Source: Proteus vulgaris
GTDB taxonomy: Bacteria; Pseudomonadota; Gammaproteobacteria; Enterobacterales; Enterobacteriaceae
Length of the DNA stretch: 64,000 nucleotides
Direction of reading: 5' to 3'
Assembly: GCF_033708015.1 (NCBI RefSeq)
Contig: NZ_CP137920.1
Span: forward strand, 3,038,001 to 3,102,000
Shown here: one piece after another, positions 46,991-55,512 of the stretch
How the letters are laid out: each line of letters opens with the position of its first letter
Position numbering within the stretch: the stretch's first letter is position 1
Made by a program: the position numbers and the translations under genes
Notes under the pieces: generated by a model
What the model saw: only the letters and a program-made list of their open reading frames with translations
Told to the model about the DNA's origin: nothing
Databases searched by the model: none

Positions 46991-47144
46991 ATAACTTAAC
47001 GAATCAATTATTTACTCTAAATAATAAAGAGTCATACCTTTATTTATTATTGCTAATAAATGTGTTGTCTCATTTAAATAGTTTGCTATGCTCTGCGCGG
47101 GTGCTTGGATCAATCTGGTTCAAGCATTTCGCAAGTACCAGAAA

Positions 47145-47200
47145 GAGAAAAGCCCCGGAAAATATATTGTATATTCACCGAGGCGGACTCAAACATAGAC
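47145..47200 (-). ncRNA. sok: Sok-like antisense RNA of unit 3 (weaker promoter)
   Basis: The -10 CAGAAT (plus 47207-47212), 17-bp spacer and terminator hairpin (plus 47152-47158 with 47178-47184) are kept, but the -35 reads TTGCAC (plus 47230-47235) instead of TTGACA, matching the consensus at only three of six bases. Confidence 0.6.
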
Positions 47201-47241
47201 AATTTGATTCTGCCTCCATTTTTATCGGAGTGCAAGAGGAA

Positions 47242-47352
47242 ATGAAAAAATATTCTTTAATCGGACTCATGATCGTGACGATGATAATATCGAATAACGC
47301 ATTATTACAGAATAAACCTTTCGTTTATTCACACCAACTAATGGATATTTAA
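47242..47352 (+). CDS. Shortened Hok-like peptide, copy 3
   Basis: A 36-residue peptide beginning MKKYSLIGLMIVTMIISNNALL, so the charged start and part of the helix resemble copies 1 and 2, but the C-terminal half is replaced by QNKPFVYSHQLMDI and ends early. The helix has lost hydrophobic residues (ISNN). AGAGGA lies two to three bases before the ATG. It may be a non-toxic remnant whose antisense RNA can still act on the other copies. Confidence 0.5.
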   Translation: MKKYSLIGLMIVTMIISNNALLQNKPFVYSHQLMDI

Positions 47353-47460
47353 TAATTCAGATTAATATATTTTTACGTTATATTAATCTTGTGGGGGATT
47401 ACTCCCCCACAATTTCCCAATCCTATTGTTGTGTTTTATCTAAGCACCCTAACTTATAAT

Positions 47461-47496
47461 AAGAGGTAACAGATTATTGTTACCTCTTATTATTAT
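47461..47496 (+). terminator. Terminator of hok unit 3
   Basis: AAGAGGTAAC and GTTACCTCTT form a 10-bp stem, followed by ATTATTATAT. Confidence 0.7.
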
Positions 47497-47500
47497 ATAA

Positions 47501-47530
47501 AAAACCGTCCCCTATTTTTGGTCGGGAACC
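47501..47530 (-). terminator. Candidate terminator of the aga-kdu operon
   Basis: On the minus strand GTTCCC pairs with GGGGAC (one T-G pair), followed by GG and a run of six T. It is about 80 bp past the uronyl hydrolase stop. Confidence 0.5.
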
Positions 47531-47608
47531 TAGATAGGAAAATATTGCGCGGAAGGTATGTAAAGTGCAAGAAAAATAACAAAGTTCAATATCAACGCTC
47601 TAGGAATT

Positions 47609-48670
47609 TTACAAAAGACTTAAAACTTCACTTCCTGCTAATAAATAAGCACCAGCACCATAATCCATATTATGCTCAAACTTGACCTCTCGCGGATTAA
47701 ATGCCGGAAGTTGTACCCAGCCTATCATGCCATTGTCATGAATACAGGTTTGTAATGCTGACCACGCTCTGTTTAATGCAGGTAAATACACCTCTTTTTC
47801 TAGTACTCCCTGATTAATTCCCCATGCGAGTCCATAACAAAATAACGCTGTTGCTGAACTTTCTGGTGCAGGAAAATTATCAGGATCGAGTAAGCTGGTT
47901 CGCCAAAAACCATCTTCATGTTGATAATCTAGGATGGATGTCGCTAATTCTTTAAATAATGCAATATAACGTTCACGACCATGATAATCATCAGGCATAT
48001 ATTTTAGGATACGAGGTATCGAAGCAAGAACCCAACCAATACCACGGCTCCAAAATACTTTTTCACCATTAGCCTCGCGTAATTCATTGCCTTCACCATC
48101 AGGAATATAGCGATGATCACGGAAGATAAGCCCTGTTTCAGGATCACGTAAATGTTCAATCGCATCCCAATAAGCCGTATGCATGTAATCCAAATAACGT
48201 CGTTCGTTGGTAATTTCAGCCAAAGTAGCAAAACCAGGAGGCGCCATAAAGAGAGCGTCACACCACCACCAATCTTCACGACCCGGTTTAGGATCATCAA
48301 GCATAATGTCAAATGCTTTAATGGTTGGCTCCAGAATTTCAGTTTGTTCAAAAAGCGGACTTACTGCAAGATAAGCTTGTACACAAACATGATCATCTGC
48401 GAAACGAGCATTAGGACCCGTTCTAAATCCTGTATGTAACGTGTAATTCAACACACCATTAAGATACTCTTCGTCTTGCGTTGCCTGCCATGCGGCACTT
48501 ACGCAACTCCATAAAACACCGCGCTCCCAATCAGTGTCTTTAATAAAACGGGTTTTACCACTACGGCGGCGAACACTACGAACTTGATTAGCCGATTGAT
48601 AACGATACACTCGCTTCATGTTTTGTAATACAAACTCTCTTTGCAAAGTCTCTGTATTAGCGTGTTCCAT
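47609..48670 (-). CDS. Unsaturated uronyl hydrolase (GH88/GH105, PF07470 fold)
   Basis: A 353-residue (alpha/alpha)6-barrel enzyme expected to hydrate and split the 4,5-unsaturated uronyl-GalNAc disaccharide made by the chondroitinases. Motifs: WERGVLWSC near the N-terminus, FADDHVCVQAYL and DWWWCDALFMAPPG (acidic residues expected in catalysis), and WSRGIGWVLASIPRIL. No signal peptide, so it works in the cytoplasm. The tryptophan-rich motif recalls GH105; the context suggests a GH88-type substrate. I chose ATG 48670 (GGAG seven bases upstream) rather than the frame start at 48703, which overlaps kduD. Last gene of the operon. Confidence 0.88.
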   Translation of the reverse strand: MEHANTETLQREFVLQNMKRVYRYQSANQVRSVRRRSGKTRFIKDTDWERGVLWSCVSAAWQATQDEEYLNGVLNYTLHTGFRTGPNARFADDHVCVQAYLAVSPLFEQTEILEPTIKAFDIMLDDPKPGREDWWWCDALFMAPPGFATLAEITNERRYLDYMHTAYWDAIEHLRDPETGLIFRDHRYIPDGEGNELREANGEKVFWSRGIGWVLASIPRILKYMPDDYHGRERYIALFKELATSILDYQHEDGFWRTSLLDPDNFPAPESSATALFCYGLAWGINQGVLEKEVYLPALNRAWSALQTCIHDNGMIGWVQLPAFNPREVKFEHNMDYGAGAYLLAGSEVLSLL

Positions 48671-48687
48671 CCTACTTCTCCATGAAA

Positions 48688-49443
48688 TTAACGAGCTAAC
48701 CAACCACCATCAACCGCAATGGTGTATCCATTTACATAATCACTCGCTTTAGACGCTAAGAAAATCGCAGGACCAGCAACATCTTCAGGCGTTCCCCAAC
48801 GTCCAGCAGGAATTCGCTCTACAATAGCGGCATTACGAACATCATCAGCACGCAGTGCCGCGGTGTTATCTGTTGCCATATAGCCCGGAGCAATAGCATT
48901 TACATTGATATTATATTGAGAAAGTTCAGTCGCCAATGCGCGAGTTAATCCCATGACTGCAGATTTACTTGCGGTGTAAGAAGGTACACGAATTCCGCCT
49001 TGATAAGAGAGCATAGAAGCAATATTAATTATCTTGCCTCCCTCTCCTTGTTTCACAAATTGACGAGCGACTTTTTGAGATAAAAAAAACAGTGTTTTCT
49101 GATTAATATCAATCACATCATCCCAATCTTTTTCACTAAATTCCAAGAGATCTTCGCGGCGAATAATACCTGCATTATTCACTAAAATATCAATGCGCCC
49201 CATGACAGAAACGGCTTCATCCACCAGCGCTTGCAATCCATCTTGTTTCATTAAATTTTGCGTAATGTAATGAAAGCGACGCCCCAATGCTTCTACTTGT
49301 TGACGAGTTTCAGGTGCATCTTGAATACCCACCCCCACAATATCTGCACCCGCTTTGGCTAAACCGATCGCCATGCCTTGACCTAATCCAGTATTACAAC
49401 CCGTGACAATAGCAACCTTGCCATTTAAATCGAATAAATTCAT
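48688..49443 (-). CDS. kduD: 2-dehydro-3-deoxy-D-gluconate 5-dehydrogenase KduD
   Basis: A short-chain dehydrogenase that reduces 2,5-diketo-3-deoxygluconate to KDG in uronate catabolism. The 251 residues match E. coli KduD (253) closely. The NAD site is VTGCNTGLGQGMAIGLA, NNAG is present, and the catalytic Tyr-x3-Lys is in VPSYTASKSAVMG; the ending YTIAVDGGWLAR is characteristic. It follows kduI and precedes the uronyl hydrolase by 17 bp. Confidence 0.96.
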   Translation of the reverse strand: MNLFDLNGKVAIVTGCNTGLGQGMAIGLAKAGADIVGVGIQDAPETRQQVEALGRRFHYITQNLMKQDGLQALVDEAVSVMGRIDILVNNAGIIRREDLLEFSEKDWDDVIDINQKTLFFLSQKVARQFVKQGEGGKIINIASMLSYQGGIRVPSYTASKSAVMGLTRALATELSQYNINVNAIAPGYMATDNTAALRADDVRNAAIVERIPAGRWGTPEDVAGPAIFLASKASDYVNGYTIAVDGGWLAR

Positions 49444-49457
49444 AACAATAACCTCTT

Positions 49458-49481
49458 AGGTGTGGCTATAAAGCCACACCT
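49458..49481 (-). promoter_or_regulatory. Intercistronic hairpin between kduI and kduD
   Basis: AGGTGTGGCT and AGCCACACCT form a 10-bp stem, 15 bp before the kduD start. On the minus strand no T run follows, so it probably acts on mRNA stability or kduD translation. A T run exists only on the plus strand, where nothing needs ending. Confidence 0.55.
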
Positions 49482-49521
49482 TTTTATATGTAGGGTAAAA
49501 AGAAAATATGACTATTTGTGA

Positions 49522-50352
49522 TTATTTCAGATCTTTCATTGCAACATGATCCATATCGTGGAAGACCTGATTTTCACCAACCATTCCCCAAATAAAGGTA
49601 TAAGATGCAGAGCCAACACCAGAATGAATTGACCAGCTAGGACTTATCACGGCTTGCTCATTACGGACAACTAAATGACGTGTTTCCGTTGGTTCTCCCA
49701 TATAATGGAAAACCACATTGTCCTCTTTCATATCAAAATAGAGATAGACTTCCATACGACGCTCATGGGTATGGCAAGGCATGGTATTCCATAGGCTACC
49801 CGGTTCAAGAACCGTCATCCCCATAGACAATTGGCATGTAGGCAAAACTGAAGGGTGTAAGAATTTATAAATAGTACGAACGTTACAGTTTTCTACATTA
49901 CCAATTTTTTCTGGTGATGCTTGCTGTTGTGTTATTTTGCGCGTTGGGTAAGTATGATGGGCTGGCGCGCAATTCATATAAAAACGAGCCGGTGTTTCTA
50001 CACTATCACTGGTAAATTCAACACTTTTAGCACCCATTCCAATGTAAATCGCTTCACGAGCACCAATATCAAACACTTCACCATCAACAATCACTTTGCC
50101 AGCACCACCAATATTAATGGCACCTAACTCACGTCTTTCTAAAAAGAAATCAACGCCTAATGCTTTACCTGCCATTAACGCTAAAGGCTGTGTTGTAGGA
50201 ACAATACCGCCAACAATAATGCGATCTATATGGCTATAAGTGAGATTCATTTCCCCTTCACAGAATAGGTTTTCAATCAGGAACTCCTTGCGAAGTCCTT
50301 CTGTATCAAGCCTTTTAGCATGTTCACTATGAATTGGCTGACGAATTTCCAT
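49522..50352 (-). CDS. kduI: 5-dehydro-4-deoxy-D-glucuronate isomerase KduI
   Basis: KduI isomerises 4-deoxy-5-ketouronate, formed spontaneously from the released unsaturated uronate, to 2,5-diketo-3-deoxygluconate. The 276 residues match E. coli KduI (278). [42 protein letters not shown] and the metal-binding [14 protein letters not shown] with SWSIHSGVG are all conserved. It follows agaA by 42 bp, joining hexuronate genes to the GalNAc genes in one transcript. Confidence 0.96.
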   Translation of the reverse strand: MEIRQPIHSEHAKRLDTEGLRKEFLIENLFCEGEMNLTYSHIDRIIVGGIVPTTQPLALMAGKALGVDFFLERRELGAINIGGAGKVIVDGEVFDIGAREAIYIGMGAKSVEFTSDSVETPARFYMNCAPAHHTYPTRKITQQQASPEKIGNVENCNVRTIYKFLHPSVLPTCQLSMGMTVLEPGSLWNTMPCHTHERRMEVYLYFDMKEDNVVFHYMGEPTETRHLVVRNEQAVISPSWSIHSGVGSASYTFIWGMVGENQVFHDMDHVAMKDLK

Positions 50353-50394
50353 TATAAATACCTCATTTTTACAGATGGGTGCATAACTGAAAAA

Positions 50395-51564
50395 CTATGC
50401 ATTTTCCCCGGATACAGAGTAAATATGATTTCCTCTGATGAATGTATCGGTGAGATGAAAACACTCATCCACCACAGCAAAGCTGGCTTCTCGCCCCGCT
50501 TTGATATAACCCAATTTATCGCCGATACCGAGATACTCGGCAGGGATCGCACTCGCCATTTGCACGGCTTCCCACTCAGGGACATGAGCGAGTTGCACCA
50601 TATTTCTTAATGCACTATCTAAGCTACAAGTACTTCCAGCCAACGAGCCATCGGCTGTTTTTGCTTGACCTTGGGTGACGCACACTGTTTGAGCGCCCAG
50701 CGTGTAATCACCATCAGGTAATCCCCCCGCACGCATGCAATCTGTAATTAAAGCGAGTTGTTGGTAGCCTTTCATGCGATACGCTAATTGCATCATAACG
50801 GGATGAACATGAATGCCATCTGCGATCAATTCCGCCAAGACATTGTGATATAACACGGCACCACAACATCCTGGCTCGCGATGATGAAGCCCCGTCATAC
50901 CGTTATACAAGTGCACACCACAATCTGCGCCATGTAAAAATGCAGCTGATGCTTGTTCATAAGTTGCCGCTGTATGCGCCACACTAGGCTTAATACCTCG
51001 ATTGACCAACCAATCAATCGCTTCCATCGAACCTTGAGCTTCTGGCGCAACAGCAACACGCAATAGTGTGTCACCCGCACTTTCAAGCAGTGTTTCTAGC
51101 TCTGATATTGTGGGTGCTTTTAGATATTTCACCGGATGCGAACCTCTATGACGTTCGGTAAAATAAGGCCCTTCTAAAAAACTCCCAAGCAACAACGCAC
51201 CGGATGTTTGTGGCTTTGATAAGAACTCACGTACTTGTGATAATGCGAGGCGAATATCATCTATAGGCGCAGTCACCGTTGTACCTACCCATGCAACAAC
51301 GCCCGTCTTCACTAAAGCATCCGCAATGGTTTGTAACCCTTGCTGAGTCGCATCCATTACATCAGCACCTTCACGTCCATGAATATGAATATCCACAAAT
51401 CCAGGCAATAACGATCGCCCTTTTAGGCGAATAATGGGGCAATCTATTGGCGCTTGTGTGGTAATTGATTCAATAACATCGCCTTTAATATGGACATAGC
51501 AAAGATAACGAATACCTTCTGGTGTAAAGGTTCTATCTGCTAAAATGGCATATCGCTGACTCAT
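50395..51564 (-). CDS. agaA: N-acetylgalactosamine-6-phosphate deacetylase AgaA
   Basis: A metal-dependent amidohydrolase that removes acetate from GalNAc-6-phosphate. The 389 residues contain PGFVDIHIHGREGADVMD (metal and substrate site), FLEGPYF (metal-bound Glu), VAHTAAT, GVHLYNGMT and ITDCMRAGG with the catalytic Asp. The sequence is AgaA/NagA type; AgaA is chosen from the aga context. Its start overlaps the agaF stop by four bases (ATGA), so the two are translationally coupled. Confidence 0.93.
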   Translation of the reverse strand: MSQRYAILADRTFTPEGIRYLCYVHIKGDVIESITTQAPIDCPIIRLKGRSLLPGFVDIHIHGREGADVMDATQQGLQTIADALVKTGVVAWVGTTVTAPIDDIRLALSQVREFLSKPQTSGALLLGSFLEGPYFTERHRGSHPVKYLKAPTISELETLLESAGDTLLRVAVAPEAQGSMEAIDWLVNRGIKPSVAHTAATYEQASAAFLHGADCGVHLYNGMTGLHHREPGCCGAVLYHNVLAELIADGIHVHPVMMQLAYRMKGYQQLALITDCMRAGGLPDGDYTLGAQTVCVTQGQAKTADGSLAGSTCSLDSALRNMVQLAHVPEWEAVQMASAIPAEYLGIGDKLGYIKAGREASFAVVDECFHLTDTFIRGNHIYSVSGENA

Positions 51565-51995
51565 AAACCGTCTTCTTCTTCAACATCATTACTGTCTATT
51601 TGCGCCAGCTGCTCACGAATATCTTGGATACTTTCTTGACCTATTTCGCGCAACGTTTGCACTAACTCTGACACTGAACCCCCCTCTCGTTCAAAAGCGG
51701 CATTCACAATCATTGGTAAATTCACACCGGCTAGCACTTCAACAGCCGGGTTTTGCATCATAATTGCCATTGCACGATTACAGGGGGTGCCACCAGGTAA
51801 ATCCGTTAAAAAGAGATATTGCTGACATGACATTGAGTCAATTGCTTCACACATTTTTTCTTCTAATTCATCAGGGGAAATTGACTCAACAAAATCAATA
51901 AACGCGATATCTTCCTGTTCTCCAGCAATCGCTTTTACCGCTGATGCCATACCAGAGGCAAAATTAAGATGCCCTGAAACAATAAGACCGATCAT
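51561..51995 (-). CDS. agaF: PTS mannose/sorbose-family EIIA component AgaF
   Basis: The cytoplasmic EIIA of the GalNAc-type PTS. The 144 residues start MIGLIVSGHLNFASGM; His9 is the residue phosphorylated by HPr. DLPGGTPCNRAM is the second conserved block. AAGGAG lies six bases before the ATG. It follows agaE, with a hairpin in the gap, and overlaps agaA. Confidence 0.93.
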   Translation of the reverse strand: MIGLIVSGHLNFASGMASAVKAIAGEQEDIAFIDFVESISPDELEEKMCEAIDSMSCQQYLFLTDLPGGTPCNRAMAIMMQNPAVEVLAGVNLPMIVNAAFEREGGSVSELVQTLREIGQESIQDIREQLAQIDSNDVEEEDGL

Positions 51996-52008
51996 GAGTG
52001 ACTCCTTG

Positions 52009-52034
52009 CGGGCAGCAGAACACTCTCCTGCCCG
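52009..52034 (-). promoter_or_regulatory. Intercistronic hairpin upstream of agaF
   Basis: CGGGCAG and CTGCCCG form a 7-bp GC-rich stem, ending just before the agaF Shine-Dalgarno. No T run follows on the minus strand, so it probably tunes stability between the agaVWE and agaF parts. Confidence 0.55.
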
Positions 52035-52094
52035 TTTATAGCAAGTTAATAATGTATTTCGATTAACAATAACTACTGTGATAAAGGCTTTCTG

Positions 52095-52985
52095 TTATAA
52101 GAATCCTAATACGTGACCGACAACGCCAAATGCAAGCGTTGAGAAAATCAATACTGGAGGCTTACCCCAAAAACCCGTACTTTTCACCATTTTGTACATT
52201 AGGAAAACTAAGCACAGAGGCAGTAAATTCGGCATAATTTTGTCAAAGAGTGCGGTTTGCAATTCAACCACTTTCCCTCCGAGCTCCAGCGAGGCGGTGG
52301 TTTGTACCTTAATAAAGGTCGCACTAAGCGCACCGATAACAAAAATCCCCATGATATTGGCGGCTTTAGCTAGTTTTTCAGTGGCATCACTCATATTGAC
52401 CATCGCCGCAGTGCCCGCGCGATACCCCATAAACATCAGCCCGAAATACACTAAAAAGTGAACAATTTGATATAAGAAGAAGAAAACAAAAGGCCCTGCT
52501 ATCGAACCTTCCATTGCAATGGAAGCACCTAATGCTAATGTCAGTGGCATTAAGGTCATATGGTCAATAGCGTCACCAATGCCTCCTGTTGGTCCCATTC
52601 CCGCGACTTTCATCACGTTAACCGTCGATGGTTTTTCTTTATTTTCTTCCATTGCAACGGCTGTACCCAATAAAAAGGTAAACAGCTTAGGACTGGCATT
52701 AAAAAATTGCAGATGGTTTTTTAGTGATGTTGCATAGTCACGTTTATTATTCCCATGAATTTTCTTTAGCGCCGGGATAATCGAGAAAGCAAATCCCCCA
52801 CCTTGCATACGCTCAAAGTTAAAGTTGCCTTCCATAAAGAGGCCTCGGAACGCACACTTCCAAAGATCACCTTTCGTAATCACTTTTCTGATTGTGGTAT
52901 CTTGATACTCATCAATGCCATCAATCAAAGAACCCGTTTCTGGTTTATCCTGTGTTTTCAATACGGTGCTATTATCAGATACCAT
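52095..52985 (-). CDS. agaE: PTS mannose/sorbose-family EIID component AgaE
   Basis: One of two membrane components of the PTS. The 296 residues contain the EIID hallmarks FNFERMQGGGFAFSIIPALKKI and GMGPTGGIGDAIDHMTLMPLTLALGAS, and end in several hydrophobic segments. I chose ATG 52985 (GAGGA nine bases upstream); ATG 53000 is the alternative, and the frame extends to 53030. The start lies inside the end of agaW, so the two are coupled. Confidence 0.9.
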   Translation of the reverse strand: MVSDNSTVLKTQDKPETGSLIDGIDEYQDTTIRKVITKGDLWKCAFRGLFMEGNFNFERMQGGGFAFSIIPALKKIHGNNKRDYATSLKNHLQFFNASPKLFTFLLGTAVAMEENKEKPSTVNVMKVAGMGPTGGIGDAIDHMTLMPLTLALGASIAMEGSIAGPFVFFFLYQIVHFLVYFGLMFMGYRAGTAAMVNMSDATEKLAKAANIMGIFVIGALSATFIKVQTTASLELGGKVVELQTALFDKIMPNLLPLCLVFLMYKMVKSTGFWGKPPVLIFSTLAFGVVGHVLGFL

Positions 52986-53742
52986 CTTCGAAATCCTCAT
53001 TTTGCTGACTTGTATTTTTGTTATTACCACTAAAGAAGAAGTAGAGCGCAGCGGCTGATGCGCCTAAAATAGCGACCGCCATAATTGGGAGTTTTAAATA
53101 GGTTGTCATGACGAAACCAATGAAGAACACACCAGCCACTTCTTTTGACCACATGATTTTCAACAACATTGCGAAACCAATAGCAGGAACCATCTTCGCG
53201 CCAATACCTAAACCTTCAAGCAACACTTTCGGGGTATTATCATCAATCCACTGAGCCGCGTGTTCACCAAAATAGACCGTTACGAAGGCAACTAAAGCAT
53301 AAAGTAACGAGCGAACAATGATCGTGATAATCAGTAGCCGCGATACTCCACCAGCATCAGCTCTTTCTGCGTATCTATCCGCTTTACCCATAGTGAAAGC
53401 CGTCATTGCAAAGAAGCCGATCACCAACATTTGCATTAACACGGCAATTGGCATACCAATCCCCATCGCAACTTCAGGTGATTGATTTGTCATTACGGCA
53501 AAAGCAACCGCTGCAATAGTACCTAGTGTGACATCTGGTGGCTGAGCGCCTGCATTAGGTACAAGTCCTAACCAAGCAAGTTCTAATGTTGCTCCCGCAA
53601 TCAATCCAACCTGCATATCACCCATAATCAGGCCAACGACAGGACCTGTAATTAATGGTCTATGAATATTTAATGCAACGTCATACTTATCGATACCGCA
53701 AAAGAAGGCCCATAAAGCCACTAAAGAAGCTTCAAAAATCAT
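52975..53742 (-). CDS. agaW: PTS mannose/sorbose-family EIIC component AgaW
   Basis: The substrate-translocating membrane component of the PTS. The 255 residues are mostly hydrophobic, with the family segments HRPLITGPVVGLIMGDMQVGLIAGATLELAWLGLVPNAGAQPP near the N-terminus. Order agaV-agaW-agaE-agaF (IIB, IIC, IID, IIA) equals the GalNAc PTS and also the PTS in Gram-positive glycosaminoglycan clusters. It overlaps agaE. Confidence 0.92.
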   Translation of the reverse strand: MIFEASLVALWAFFCGIDKYDVALNIHRPLITGPVVGLIMGDMQVGLIAGATLELAWLGLVPNAGAQPPDVTLGTIAAVAFAVMTNQSPEVAMGIGMPIAVLMQMLVIGFFAMTAFTMGKADRYAERADAGGVSRLLIITIIVRSLLYALVAFVTVYFGEHAAQWIDDNTPKVLLEGLGIGAKMVPAIGFAMLLKIMWSKEVAGVFFIGFVMTTYLKLPIMAVAILGASAAALYFFFSGNNKNTSQQNEDFEDGI

Positions 53743-53789
53743 AAATAATCCTCAAACCTGCTAATGCAGATTTTTTATTCAGGAAATTA

Positions 53790-54284
53790 TCAGGCTGATG
53801 CGAGCGCTAACACATCAACAGGTGTCTGATCGGGAGTGTTTTGAATTGTGCAAGTCACCCCATTTGCGACAAGGCTTTTGAACGCATCAATGTCAGCATC
53901 ATTGACTGATACGGTTTTCGCAATTTGGCGTTTCCCCTCATGAAAATGCATATTGCCAACATTACAGTGAGTAATGGGCACCCCCCCTTCCACTAAACGG
54001 GCGACATCTTTCGGGTTATTACACAAAACAAAAATTTTCTGACGAGGAGATGCTTTACTAATAACATCAATTGTTTTTTGAATTGAAAAGAAGCGAACAG
54101 CGTATTCACCTCCCGCTGATGCTTTCATTCCTGCTTGCATAAATGCGGCATTAGGGCCTTCTGCTGCATCATCATTAGCCACTAAAATCAGATTTGCTTC
54201 TGTATGTTTACCCCATGTAATGCGGATTTGACCATGGAGTAAACGTTCATCAATGCGGGTCCAGACAATATTCGGTGTGTTCAT
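53790..54284 (-). CDS. agaV: PTS mannose/sorbose-family EIIB component AgaV
   Basis: The cytoplasmic EIIB. The 164 residues contain RIDERLLHGQIRITWGKH, where the His of LLHGQ is the phosphorylated residue, followed by ILVANDDAAE and VLCNNPKDVARLVEGG. GAG lies upstream of the ATG. It follows agaS by 24 bp. Confidence 0.92.
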   Translation of the reverse strand: MNTPNIVWTRIDERLLHGQIRITWGKHTEANLILVANDDAAEGPNAAFMQAGMKASAGGEYAVRFFSIQKTIDVISKASPRQKIFVLCNNPKDVARLVEGGVPITHCNVGNMHFHEGKRQIAKTVSVNDADIDAFKSLVANGVTCTIQNTPDQTPVDVLALASA

Positions 54285-54308
54285 GATTAGCTCTCTTATT
54301 ATATTTTA

Positions 54309-55499
54309 TTAATTTAAAACAGACTGTGTGTCGTCTTTTTTGTGTGAGAACGGATAAATTGTGACGCCTTGTACAACACGGTTGATTTCTCCTGTCGGAG
54401 ACGGGTTATCAGGCGTATTCCCTAGTGCAATGGAACTGTGAAATGCGAATGATTGCGCCAACATCAAGTAAGGGAACAATAGCGCCACATCAGAACAGTT
54501 CTCTAACGCTGGAATATAAACAAAACTCTCAGGTGAGAAAGAATTATCATTTCGTGCGGTGATCGCGATCACCTTGCCTGATGCATTATCGTGAATAACC
54601 TCTCGTAATAAGTCGGTCTCATATTGGCGTGTATAAGGATCATTAGAGAAAAACATCACCACTAAAGTTTCTTTATTTACGATAGACTTAGGTCCGTGCC
54701 GAAAGCCTAATGGAGTATCAAAACTAGCTACGACTTTGCCTGCGGTAAGCTCCAACATTTTTAACGCAGCTTCTTGGGCTAATCCTTGCAATCCGCCACT
54801 TCCTAGATAAATAACCCGTTTAAACTTACCCGCATATTTATCCCTAATAATTTGATTCGCTTTATTAAACTGCGCCTTATAGTGACTAAAAAAGGGCACG
54901 ATAGAATCACTAAAGACGTTATCACCTAAGAAAATAGTCACAGCAGCCATCATCATGGATGAAAAGCTAGAGGTCATTGCTAAAGAACGGTCATTGGATT
55001 CTTCGGGCATCAACAATGCCAATGCACTACTATTATTTTGGCAGTACTCATAAAGCTTGCCATTGGCATTACATGTCAGCACTAAGTGATAACACTGTGA
55101 TAAACACTCAGTTGCAACATCTAACGCCGCCACACTTTCAGGGCTATTACCTGAGCGGGCAAAAGAAATTAATAACGTAGGGATGTCTTCCGCTAAATAC
55201 TCTTGTGGATCAGCTACCAAATCCGTTGTTGCTATCGCATCTACTCGACGTTTTATATGGCCACTTAAAATAGGGGCTAATGCTTTGCCAGCAAAGGCTG
55301 ATGTGCCAGCGCCTGTTAAAATAATTCGCGCATGAGGTGCTGCGAGCGCTTTATTTAAAAAAGTTTCAATGTCAGTACGTTTTTCTTTCACTGACTGCCA
55401 TGTTTTCTTCCAACACTCTGGTTGTTGCTCAATCTCTTTCGCAGTCCAAAATGCATTCAGTTGCTCCAATTGAGCGGTCTGATAACTTAAATATTCCAT
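54309..55499 (-). CDS. agaS: Galactosamine-6-phosphate deaminase/isomerase AgaS
   Basis: A SIS-domain enzyme that converts galactosamine-6-phosphate to tagatose-6-phosphate and ammonia. The 396 residues (E. coli about 384) hold two SIS domains: ILTGAGTSAFAGKALAP with LLISFARSGNSPESVAALD (about 60-140), and RVIYLGSGGLQGLAQEAALKMLELTAGKV with SFDTPLGFRHGPKSIV (about 230-290). It lies 13 bp after agaZ. Confidence 0.93.
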   Translation of the reverse strand: MEYLSYQTAQLEQLNAFWTAKEIEQQPECWKKTWQSVKEKRTDIETFLNKALAAPHARIILTGAGTSAFAGKALAPILSGHIKRRVDAIATTDLVADPQEYLAEDIPTLLISFARSGNSPESVAALDVATECLSQCYHLVLTCNANGKLYEYCQNNSSALALLMPEESNDRSLAMTSSFSSMMMAAVTIFLGDNVFSDSIVPFFSHYKAQFNKANQIIRDKYAGKFKRVIYLGSGGLQGLAQEAALKMLELTAGKVVASFDTPLGFRHGPKSIVNKETLVVMFFSNDPYTRQYETDLLREVIHDNASGKVIAITARNDNSFSPESFVYIPALENCSDVALLFPYLMLAQSFAFHSSIALGNTPDNPSPTGEINRVVQGVTIYPFSHKKDDTQSVLN

Positions 55500-55512
55500 G
55501 GTTTCCCCTCAA

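Larger units (their letters stand above)
46480..46994 (+). repeat. hok/sok-like unit 2 of three tandem repeats
   Basis: Nearly identical to unit 1 over its whole length. Differences include a two-base insertion (TTGTGTATA instead of TTGTATA near 46652) that falls in the loop of the antisense hairpin and leaves its stem intact, while shifting the upstream frame. The fold-back pair is GGGTGCTT (46584-46591) with AAGCGCCC (46935-46942). Confidence 0.85.
46995..47490 (+). repeat. hok/sok-like unit 3 of three tandem repeats (diverged)
   Basis: The promoter and leader are nearly identical to units 1 and 2 up to about 47200; the toxin gene and 3' part are diverged. The fold-back pair is GGGTGCTT (47099-47106) with AAGCACCC (47442-47449): here pairing is perfect, a base change that improves the match. 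CTCC and GGAG still pair over the Shine-Dalgarno (47214-47230) with a different loop. Confidence 0.8.

Noticed and set aside
47353..47608. Possible mobile-element remnant after hok unit 3
   Set aside because: No transposase fragment, target-site duplication or terminal inverted repeat could be seen; the tandem units are better explained by local duplication.
48152..48439. 95-codon plus-strand ORF inside the uronyl hydrolase gene
   Set aside because: Antisense shadow of a well-supported coding gene, with no ribosome site.
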